Below, piece by piece: positions 1 through 9,100 of a stretch of DNA of 16,401 bases. The stretch is from Beroe ovata (Eukaryota; Ctenophora; Nuda; Beroida; Beroidae): assembly GCA_946803715.1 (NCBI GenBank), contig CAMPET010000085.1:89553-105953 (forward strand). Direction: 5' to 3'. The notes beneath the pieces are model-generated. The model was not told where the DNA came from. It was given only the letters and a program-made list of their open reading frames with translations, and did not search any database. The position numbers were made by a program, and so were the translations under genes. Each line of letters opens with the position of its first letter. Positions within the stretch are counted from its first letter, which is position 1.

Positions 1-82
1 TGTGTGTCTGTGTGTGTCTGTGTGTCTGTGTGTGTCTGTGTGTGTTTGTGTCTGTGTGTCTGTGTGTTTGTGTCTGTGTGTG
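1..82. repeat. TG/TCTG microsatellite
   Basis: Degenerate tandem repeat made of TGTG and TCTG steps on the + strand, running in from before the window start. It reads as an open Cys/Val/Ser-rich frame only because of the repeat, so I do not treat it as coding. Confidence 0.95.
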
Positions 83-3000
83 CGGTCGCTGCATTTAGAT
101 TTTAGGAGGGGCATCGGTCGACACAAAAATATAATATTTTCTTTATATCATGAAAATGAAGACGTCCTCTATAAATCCACTGCGGTACACACAGATGTAC
201 ATTGAACACTCGGTATACATGTGATACAAGAATATCGAGGTCTCTTGATACAGTAATTCATTGTTCTACCCACGGTATCTCCCACAGCGAAACACAAAGG
301 TGAATGTCGGTAGAAATTGTGTTACTATATCATCACAAGATTGCAAATAAAACACAGTTATTGAGTGGTCTTTACTATAAGTTTCATGGTTGAGACCAAT
401 CGTTAGAAGACATTTCAATATGATGAATATCACAGTTAAGGTCGTCACAACATTTTGCAAGATCCGGATGTTTCATTAGTTTCAAATGCATTATATTTGA
501 TTGCTCTCCTATTAATCCTTACAGTGTCCTATCATGTGAGCACTTTACTCCACTTTATGAAACACTGCGAAATAAAAGGATGCTCAATAAGCATTGCTCT
601 TGATGAGGTGCTCCAATCAACTCTCTTTTCTGTTTCATAATTGAACTGAAGCACTGAAATTGACCTTCAGTATACACGTATACACGACCATAGCTCTCAT
701 CAAACAGTCATCTAAACAACAAGTTGTAGCTAGAATAAGCTTATCTGATATTGCCTAGCATGCATCGGAGATATATTTTCAGCTGATATAAAATGTTGGT
801 ACAGCAACTTTTTGTTTCGTGTTACCCTATAAACGACAATTTCCTCTCAATCCTCAACTTTAGGTTGTTCGAATCATAATTCCCGTTTTATGCATAGAGA
901 ACAAGTGACTGTGAGTGTCGTATGTCATGGCGTTTATAAATGCCCTTCAGTCATGCCAAAAACAATACACACGGCTGTACAATTCCAGTGATATATCATG
1001 ACAGAATCACTATGCTCTGTATTATAGCGCTAACACTCTGTTAAACAGACCAAATCATCTCTAATACTATCGAGTGATATCCTTCATTCCTATCATTGAC
1101 TGTAACTCACATGGTTCTTATTTCATTACTTTGTGATCCCTTGTAGGATAATCCGATACTTATCATTGTTGTAGATCAAAGCAAAAGCGATTAAACCACC
1201 TTCATTGACTTGCATGATTCTTTGGCGGGTTTACAATAGGGTCTATCATTCATTCCTTTGTAGCACAAAGAATCGAGAATGTGATGATTTGCTCATGAAC
1301 AAAGTCATTCCCAAGAGAATTATAAACGCAGTTTTAAACTTTCCGCTATTTTGTAACGCGCGGTGACTTACCAAGAGGTGCTTTTACGCGCAACGCGCGT
1401 TTGTATTACGATATTTGTAGAAATCACGCCATATTATCTGTGAAAGTTGCATTGCAACACGCGGCCAGCTAGGACTGCTCTGAGTAATTAGGCAATGTTT
1501 CTATCGAATGTAATTCTCACTTCTCAGTAGCAAATTCTACCATGCAGAATCCACTCACTATCGGAAATCGATCCAAATTATCCAGAGTGATTATTGTTGC
1601 TCGCGACTCGGTCAATTTCCTTGCTATGGTCGTGTGACCATACACGACTTGTCACTATAATTCAAATTGACGTGCATGATGCAATGTTTTGGGCCGAATA
1701 TTATGCTTCATCAGTGTAATTCCCGACTCATATTGCTCTGTTTGTCAAGATGACGTGATGTCAGGGTGAGAAGCGTGATTCCCGGTCTACTGAGGTTATT
1801 TGACTAGCTTTACATTCACACTTCCACCATTTATTCAAAGTTATGCCTCATACCTGTAGAATATTGCACTCAATGATTCGAAAAAGGGCTTCAAAATGGG
1901 CTTGGTCTGTCGGTTCGTGACTGACCGACTGACTCCTGTTCATTTACGAAGCATATTCTCTACTCAGTACCAGTCACAGAATACTGAAGTCTACCCGAAG
2001 TTACTGTGAAGTAGGTAACACGTATCTGATCCCTGTAGTGCTACATTCCTGCGTTTTGACACTCAGATTTTAGCCTGTCCTGGGTAACGGGCTGAATACA
2101 GATGAGATTCATCTATTATACAGAGTCTTGATAAACGTTGAATGTACACTCAAGTACATCGTGTTCTTGCAGTACACACTGTGTAACCGGAAATAGAACA
2201 GAAGTTGGCGAAGACGCTATCGCTTAACACGTCCTTATAAAACTGATGTAGACGATAATGTGCGTGGCACTGTGTGTCTACTCTTAAGTAGTCTGTAGAC
2301 AGGTTCAATCTATTAGCACTATAACCACCCTTCACACATGCTCGATTTAGAAGTTCCTTCTAATTAACACTCCATGAAAGGACTATGGAGTTGGAAGTAC
2401 TCGATATGCCATTGTCAGCATTTGTGCTTGTGCGCGCGCATGGATAGGTGTGCACATAGAATGTGAAGCTGACAGCCAAGTTTGCTGTTGCTTTGGGGGT
2501 TTCTGCACACCACCATGGCAAACTGCAGCCTCTCCAAAACAGGGGAACATGTCAGTGGTTTCTGGCACGGGTCTCACTATCTGTCACCACTTGTTTCCTG
2601 GTATCTCTATACAGGGGAGGGGAGAAGTAGGAGGAGAAATGTTTTAAACACGGTTCACGGATGATATCTCTTTTCCTTGGCCTGTGTCTAGATCAGCCAG
2701 GTGTTTAAACTCCGGGCCTCCTATTTTGGTAGATAAGAGTCTATTTGAAGTGTATATATCTTGACAGGACACTGTTCGTCACTGTCAAGTGGTGTCATGG
2801 TCACAATTTATTGCGTCAGGTTGGAATGTATCATTGTGTCAGGCTTATCAATGCTTACTACCTTCTTCACAGCACTATATTGAGGATGAATATTATGAGA
2901 AATTATCCCATTGACATGTTGTAGTAGCAGAACATTCAACATCGGTTACACGTGACTCCGCCCATTTTGACAGTATACCAGGAGGATGGTATGTGTTAGT

Positions 3001-3380
3001 GTTGATGTTTAGTATATTGATCGTTCATGCAGCTGCAGGATACACGCAGCCTTGCGAAGGATATTTGTAATAAATTTAACATTTTTGGCGTGTTATAATG
3101 CACAATCGAACAGTTGTGTGTGTGTGATATATAATACGACACATCAGCTCAGGGCTTCTTCTTAGTAATTCTTTAGGTTTCTCACTTGAAAGGGATACTG
3201 TAACTGAGAGAGAATACAGTTATATTCTCTCCCGTTCACCACCCTTGCTTTGTTGTTTCTCGCTCTCTCACGCAAACAGTGACTTGCCTAACTTTGCTAC
3301 TCTGATCTTGTTCATGATTTTGTGATCCTCGATTCGCTCGACACAAGACACAGCAGAGGAACGTGGTCCCATCAACCAGC
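83..3380. other. Long stretch without a convincing gene; upstream region of the repeat gene
   Basis: About 3.3 kb with only short open frames (at most 65 codons) that show no domain signature, no splice-linked continuation and no bias away from the surrounding base composition. Small inverted repeats occur, for example around 1625-1648 and 1385-1400. The last few hundred bases should contain the promoter and 5' UTR of the gene starting at 3381, but I see no TATA element close enough to call. Exons of an upstream gene or a noncoding RNA cannot be excluded. Confidence 0.6.
1625..1648. repeat. Overlapping small hairpins
   Basis: TATGGTC at 1625-1631 pairs with GACCATA at 1636-1642, and GTCGTGT at 1629-1635 pairs with ACACGAC at 1642-1648. 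The two foldbacks share bases and are mutually exclusive. It could be a chance palindrome; no function is implied. Confidence 0.5.
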
Positions 3381-3579
3381 ATGGAAGGATCAGACGATCC
3401 CGAACAATCGCGGGATATTCCCGCTACAACTTACGTCCTGAACCTCACTGAGGAGGAGTGGAATGAGCACAAACAGATCGGTGCGTTTGTCGACCTGGAC
3501 ATACTCTACACCAAACAGGACGGAGTATACAAAGTGGAGCTGACACTCGATCAGTATGAGATCTACAGGAAGAATTGTG
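3381..3579 (+). CDS. Exon 1: start codon, acidic leader and repeat 1
   Basis: An acidic leader of about 16 residues is followed by TYVLNLTEEEWNEHK, then a DLDILY strand, the turn DGVYKVEL and the final helix LDQYEIYRKN. The donor is TGTG/GTAAGG, leaving phase 1. Frame-reading past the donor gives a short unrelated tail ending in the CA repeat of intron 1, which supports the splice. Confidence 0.78.
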
Positions 3580-5206
3580 GTAAGGAGTACTCTCTCTCTC
3601 AGCACTGTCAAAATTCCGGGATATATTTTCCCTGCTCCATAATCGAGACTCCACCTAACTAACGAGTACTCAACACACATACACACACAGAAACACACAC
3701 AAACACACACACACACCATACACATAGAAAACCCGGGTTACGTGCTGCGACTGTTCGAGAAGGAGTGGAACGAGCACATAGCAAACGCCCAGTTTGCCGG
3801 ACTCAAGATATCCTATGTGATAGACAACGGTGTTTACATCATCAGGATGACTGACGAAGACTACGAAAAGTACCGGAATAATTCAGGTTTGCAGCGATAA
3901 GTTGAACCGGAAAAATCACATTCCACATTGTCACATCTCTTTGAAGTTCAGGAGGAGTGAATATTTTACAATATTTATGAAGCTCCAATAGTTACGACTG
4001 CCCACACTATAGTTAATCATATTCAAACTCGATGTTCCACTCTCCGAGCAATTCTCCCAATATATGCTTACCAATCCCCCCTCTCTCAATCCTCCCATCG
4101 TGTTTTATTATAGGGGGCTATTCCCTTTGCTTGTCTCCGGAGCAGTTTGAAGAGTTGTGGAGGTACAACGTGTTTGCTGGACTTGAAATTCGGTACAGAA
4201 TGCAGGAGGGTAACTACATCATCAAGTTCACCGCAGAAGAATACGCCATCTTCCAGAAGAATAAGAAGGAAGCCGGACCACTCACTTCCCTCCAGTACAA
4301 TACTTCCATCGCTGCGGGTAGGTGGTGTTGTATATAGTATCAACACCCTGATCCTCATTTACTTGTGTTAACGAGCTCATGTTGTACCCGCTTCCCATCA
4401 TGAGGTGGTCGGTACAAGCTGGTGTTATCCGCGCCCCAGTGGGCGTACCTCTCCAAGTTGGAGGTGATGCACAACCCCGATGTGGTGATCGACCACCAGG
4501 AGGACGGGTCTGTGGTTGTGCACATGAAACAGGAGGATTACTCCATTTTCCTCAGCACCATGTCAACCAATAAACCAAAGACCAGTGTCACGATTAAACC
4601 TGAAGATATTGTTACCGGCATGGACATGAGTAAGTTGAAAGCTACATGATCACGCAATACAATCATCGTCCAGATCCAAGGTGCTGATGATTCTCCCCCT
4701 GATTCACTCAGAGGGTAGATACGTGCTAAACTTCACGGCATCCCAATGGGTGACTGTTCGGAACAAAGGAGCACTCGTTGGACTGAACATCCTGGTCAAG
4801 GAGATGCAGGACGGTGCACACCAAGTCATAATGTCGGTAGAGGCATACGCCACGTTCAAAGCAGCACTCACCCAGACTTCCCACTCTGCCGTAGATCATG
4901 ACTTCAGGGTGACCACAACTCGAGGTTTGTGATGCATGAAAGTGAAGAAGTGAATATATTTCACAACCACTTCACGATTACTGCGACTCCATAATTCCAT
5001 ACACACTGTCTCTGCAGATGGTGTTTACCTGCTCACTGTGACCTCTGAACAGCTTGAAACCCTCCAAAATGATGGATCATTCGATAACATAGTTCTGAAG
5101 AAGGAGCGTCGTGAATCATCTGGCAACATCCTCATAACCATGACCCACAATGAGTACCAACAGTATCAGGCTAACGCGTTCCAACTATCCGTCGATCTGG
5201 AAGCAG
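3381..5206 (+). CDS. Multi-exon gene of six unrecognised ~50-residue repeats (3' end unresolved)
   Basis: I recognise no named family. Six exons (3381-3579, 3728-3886, 4114-4317, 4405-4629, 4712-4924, 5018-5206) join into 396 codons plus one base without a stop, and every junction is phase 1. Each exon carries one copy of the same module: Tyr-x-Leu-x-[Leu/Phe/Val] (strand), a helix with an aromatic or Leu anchor such as EEWNEH or EQFEEL, a Gly/Asn-x-x-[Ile/Val] strand, a Gly-x-[Tyr] turn into a second strand, then [Met/Phe/Leu]-[Thr/Ser]-x-[Glu]-x-Tyr-x-x-[Tyr/Phe] leading a last helix. This suggests a small beta-alpha-beta-beta-alpha domain. There is no signal peptide or membrane segment, so it is probably cytosolic. 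The start is ATG 3381 (A at -3, G at +4), giving an N-terminus MEGSDDPEQS. The last exon either reads on to a stop at 5290-5292 or splices, phase-compatibly, to the CH exon at 6319. Function unknown. Confidence 0.75.
3671..3725. repeat. CA microsatellite in intron 1
   Basis: An ACAC-rich tract fills the end of the first intron, right up to the CACATAG acceptor used by exon 2. It therefore replaces the usual polypyrimidine tract. Length variation here could affect exon 2 inclusion (inference). Confidence 0.9.
3728..3886 (+). CDS. Exon 2: repeat 2
   Basis: At 159 bp this is the shortest repeat exon and holds almost nothing but the module: PGYVLRLFEKEWNEH, then FAGLKISY, NGVYIIRMT and DEDYEKYRNN. 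It shares KEWNEH/EEWNEH with repeat 1, the closest pair in the set. Its phase is 1-1. The acceptor follows the CA repeat, and the donor TCAG/GTTTGC is non-optimal. The exon does not appear as a long open frame because stops flank it closely; it was found by matching the repeat. Confidence 0.78.
4114..4317 (+). CDS. Exon 3: repeat 3
   Basis: Encodes GYSLCLSPEQFEELW, FAGLEIRYRM, EGNYIIKFT and AEEYAIFQKN, then a spacer of about 18 residues. FAGL is shared with repeat 2. The acceptor is TTTTATTATAG and the donor GCGG/GTAGGT. Phase 1-1. Confidence 0.78.
4405..4629 (+). CDS. Exon 4: repeat 4
   Basis: Encodes GGRYKLVLSAPQWAYL, a diverged middle strand DVVIDHQ, DGSVVVHMK and QEDYSIFLST. A spacer rich in Lys/Thr/Pro follows, making this the longest repeat exon (225 bp). 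The acceptor ATCATGAG lacks a strong pyrimidine run, so this left border is the least certain, though the phase fits exactly. The donor is ATGA/GTAAGT. Confidence 0.7.
4712..4924 (+). CDS. Exon 5: repeat 5
   Basis: Encodes KGRYVLNFTASQWVTV, ALVGLNILVKE, DGAHQVIMS and VEAYATFKAA, followed by a Ser/Thr/His-rich spacer. The acceptor is GATTCACTCAG, and the donor is CGAG/GTTTGT. Phase 1-1. Confidence 0.78.
5018..5206 (+). CDS. Exon 6: repeat 6 (last repeat seen)
   Basis: Encodes DGVYLLTVTSEQLETL, DNIVLKKE, GNILITMT and HNEYQQYQAN. It is the most diverged copy: Leu replaces the helix Trp and the middle loop is longer. The acceptor is GTCTCTGCAG and the donor GCAG/GTATAT. If the donor is not used, the frame continues 28 codons to a stop at 5290-5292. 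I found no seventh copy before 6091. Confidence 0.75.
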
Positions 5207-5285
5207 GTATATTGTCGACTGCAGTAGTAGGGATTGGTCAATTTTTCCGCGGATATACTGAGTTTATATGTATACAAGCTACAAA

Positions 5286-5566
5286 GTTATGATACCTACC
5301 TCTGCAAGTGTCGAATTTTCGCGAAGGAAAGTGGTTCGCGCATTGTCTGATATAGAAACTCAAACTTATTAACGCGAAATTCTAAATCAAATTGATTCTC
5401 TTGGGATGAACTGAGTTCAGCAGAGTAAACTCATCGCACTCAGATATGGGAATCTAATGTTATAGGGAAGTGGATCGTTCAAAATATACTCAGCTTCCTG
5501 GGAACTGAATTGTTTGATCCACAAAACCAGCACTTCCCTATGCCCTAGGTATCAGGTTCATAACAT
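5286..5566. repeat. Foldback region, possible degenerate MITE
   Basis: Several nested inverted repeats: GTTATGATACCT near 5286 against GGTATCAGGTTCATAAC near 5548; GAATTTTCGCG at 5313-5323 against CGCGAAATTC at 5373-5382; and ATAGGGAAGTG near 5463 against CACTTCCCTAT near 5532, with GGATC/GATCC just inside. The pairing is imperfect and no coding capacity is evident. It resembles a decayed miniature inverted-repeat element sitting between the repeat exons and the CH exons, but no target-site duplication was confirmed. Confidence 0.35.
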
Positions 5567-6090
5567 TCTAAGATCAATAATGATGTCCACTGTAACCGCG
5601 TGACACTGTAACTGTAGTTCTACATTGTGATCTCTATCCTGAGCAATTTTATGTGGACTATGATATCTGATATGGAGTATAATAGGTGATGAAGTGTTAT
5701 CATTCGCAAGGAATGATATCAGACAAACTCAAACACAGATTATATACAGACATGTTCACTCCCTGAGTATAGTACCACTGAGCTACGAGAGGGTGTATAT
5801 CATCTTCAACCTGTTTGTCAACGATGTTTTGAACTGTCGTGTTTCGTTGTTATCTGTCATAGTTCTCTGCAGCAAGACCCATTCATTCCTATTCTCGATA
5901 ATTTTATCGTTAAATGTCTATGAAGACTCAAAAACAACGTTTTTACCACAAGATCACACTATATAGGGTGACCCGCGAAAACAGCTGTTGAACAACATGT
6001 CGATATTGTGCTGATTGTATATTTATCTCGGAGCCGCTGTACTTTCTGTATATAATATTTTGGTGCTGAGCTACTCCCGCAAACTCTATC

Positions 6091-6148
6091 ATGGAGGAGC
6101 AACCTGCGCAACTGAGTGCCACTGATCAACATATTGCTGACCTCGGAT
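6091..6148 (+). CDS. Candidate alternative first exon of the CH gene
   Basis: ATG with A at -3 and G at +4 opens 19 codons ([19 protein letters not shown]) plus one base, up to the donor GGAT/GTACGA. That phase joins to 6319 as Leu-Gln-Arg-Asp. A short acidic/polar leader before CH1 is usual in this family. The donor has T at -1 and is only moderate. It competes with splicing from exon 6 of the repeat gene; both may occur. Confidence 0.45.
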
Positions 6149-9100
6149 GTACGAGTTTTTAGACATGTCTTTTCAGTATAAATATAATAGTGTTAGAGTA
6201 AAATACAGTATACAGCATTTGATTCAAAGCACTGATTTCCGTAATTTATTCTCTTATTTCTGATTCTTATCTATAGTCTATGAACGTATCGTATGCTAAC
6301 ACTTGCTTCTCTCTTCAGTACAGAGAGACAACATCCAGAAGCGAACATTCACCCGATGGACAAATGTGAAACTCATAGAGGTTAGTGTGAAAACTGATCA
6401 GACTTTTCATCGTTATACTTCTGAGCTAGCATCTATACTAAGTATAGATGCTAGTATAGATGCAAGACGTTGGGAGTGTTTATAATGTTCAGCCATGTAA
6501 TGACGGGTTTGGTAGACTCTCATCTTGGTGACTGCTTCTCGAGAAGCAGTCAAAAGATGAGAGTCTACCAAACCCGTCATTACATGGCTAAACTGATCTG
6601 GAGTATATTTTTCTGAACTAGGGCTGCTTTTTCCTGTGAACTCACTCAAGCACTCCATCATTTCAGGAGGAATGGGCAGTTGATGACCTGTACGAAGATC
6701 TAAAGGATGGTCTTAGACTCATTCATCTCCTAGAGAATCTGTCACAGAAGAAAATTGTTAGTTCCCATATCAGTCCCTTTTCCAGTGAAACACTGAACCT
6801 TCTCTTCCAATTAGTGATCTCTATTTATTTCAATACCTGCATATTGAATTGTAACCGCCGCCAGCTGGCACTGACCTAACTCACCTACTATTCTCCAGAA
6901 AAAGACAAAGATGGTAAAGATGGACATCCAGAAGCTGCAAAACTTGGAACATGCACTCAGGCATCTGGAGAAGGAGGGGGTGAGTTCAGACGTTCACTGT
7001 ACTGCTTCACCTTCTCATTTTGACTTACTATAGAGTAAACTGATCAAATAGCGCACCGACCAATACAGTCATTTCCGAGTGTGAGATTGTGGGGTGCATC
7101 GCGATATTCTTAATTCATACGTGTTTCGTTCTGTATAGTCTCGGTTATAATACTAAGAACGTATGGTACACAACTGGTAATAAGCACTCAGCTAGTAATA
7201 TGATCCCAGTAGTATCTAGGTAGCATAGAGCTGCTTCACATTACATCGCCTGACAGTCAAGTCCTATATCCAAGTTTTAGTGGGCGGCTTGGTATGATAA
7301 TTAGGGGGAGTATCTTATTTCTGACTGTTTTATTAATCTCCAAGATACTCGAGTGGAGAGTTGACTCATCCTCCACAATAATACGTATGTAGGTATGTTA
7401 GGCGTGGCATTAGCTTGTAAAATATTATTACAAACGATATGCCGGATATCTTTCACTGTATATGAGGGATGAAACACAGGGTAGGTATTCAATATACGCA
7501 GTTTAAATAGCTTGATCCAGTGTGAGTAGGAGCTCTTAACTAGCCTATAGAATAACAGTTTGACGAGTGGTTTGTTTGACAGTATTCTTCTTTTCTGGGC
7601 AGCTACCTGGCTCTACATAGCTCATGCTATACTCGATTGCTGCTCTCCCTCTACTTTCTTTTTGTCCTCTCTCCCCCTCCCCCCTTTATCTTTACCCCTC
7701 CTTCCTCTATATTTCTCCCCCATACCCCTCTACTCCCTCCTAGTCCCTCTCTTCACTCCTCTCTTCCCCCCCTCTCCTCTCTCCTATATTCTAGTCACTC
7801 TTTTCTTGCCTCTCTTCCCCCCTCTGCTCTTGTAATAGATGTACCCAGTTTCCTCCCTGGACCAGTTTCCTCTTCCTGCCTCCCGGGATAGAGAGCAGGG
7901 GAATATCATTGATATGAGAGAGGGAGATAGAGTTTTTGATGCTGGAGAGAGCCGCGCGTGAATCATGTGTAAATCAATTCCCTGGATTATACTATAATAC
8001 AACTCAATATTATAATCGTGGAGCGTGTAATCACTGTTGTGGTGTGTTATATGCAGTGTTTAACATGGGAGCTCATTATCATAGAGTCTAACCCACTAGA
8101 TTGATCTGTTAGTATCAGTTACTGTTGTTATAAGCTACGCAACTTGCGTAGCTACGTAGCTACGCAAATCTGACCTTTGCCGAAACGAAGTTTTTTGCTT
8201 GATGTGGCACCTTGTTCTTGTTTGTGTCTGCATGTGTATCTGTGTCTGTATGTGAGTGTATTGTGTAATGTGTTTGTATGTGTGGTGTATATGTGTATTT
8301 CTGTGTCTCAGTGTGTAGACCTTGAACAGTCCATAATCACTCCTTGTAGCGAGATGGTACAAAATATACCTAAGTACTTCTTTAAGTAATTGTAACCTAT
8401 TCAGACTATGGATTTTGCTTTGTAGGAGCCGTGTAAGAGCCTTGCACTGCTGGCTATTATACCTCTAGTGATAGTCAGCCACTGATAGTCGTCATCACCC
8501 GTACTGGATAGAGGTCTAATAGAGGTGGACATGATAAACACGCCTCAATGATCACATCGCCAAGTCAAGCTGTGAAGTAACTGTGCCCGGCACTAGAATT
8601 TCATTACTCTATAAAATCGAATATTCAGTGTCAATTGAATGTAGGCAATCAAGTTCTCCCCTCACGAGGCGCGTTTCTAACTCAGTAAAATTAATTATCG
8701 GCGAGTAATTCCATTACCGTTGGTGCTTCATGTCGAGTATAAACACGTATGTTAAAAAGGGGGCTCCATTATTCAGACATACTCTCTTGAAGAAGTCAAT
8801 TTCACCACGTTATCAACTGATCGAGACATGTCGTTCCTCCCCTCTGCTCTCCTCCTCTCTCTGGTTACGGTAGGACTTGCCACTGACACCTCCACTCTCT
8901 GGGATGCTCTCTCCTCTTCCTGTACACTGGAGTCTCTCCACAAGGCACACCGGGCAAGACACGGCCTCACCCGGCCACCCAGCGAGCAGGCGGCGCGATT
9001 GTCCCGGTTCAGGCAGGAAATCCGAGCTGTGCTGGAGGCACGGAATGACGCAGAGGTGACTTGGCAGGTGGATGTCAGCTTCATGGCGGATATGTCAGAT

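Larger units (their letters stand above)
6980..8737. other. Intronic sequence before the nested peptidase gene
   Basis: No coding signal recognised. Contains the pyrimidine-rich tract near 7630-7845, a small palindrome cluster near 8134-8167 and a degenerate TG-rich tract near 8215-8320. The longest open frames here follow the CT or TG repeats and are judged spurious. Confidence 0.6.

Noticed and set aside
2383-2664. Overlapping short open frames on both strands around 2450-2660
   Set aside because: At most 65 codons, no recognisable domain, no convincing splice partners, and similar openness on both strands; judged chance.
5694-5966. 90-codon open frame between the repeat and CH exons
   Set aside because: No ATG at its beginning, no resemblance to the repeat module or CH domain, hydrophobic low-specificity composition; treated as intergenic or intronic.
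7560-7891. Open frames rich in Pro, Leu and Ser
   Set aside because: They simply translate the CT-rich tract; two overlapping frames show the same composition.
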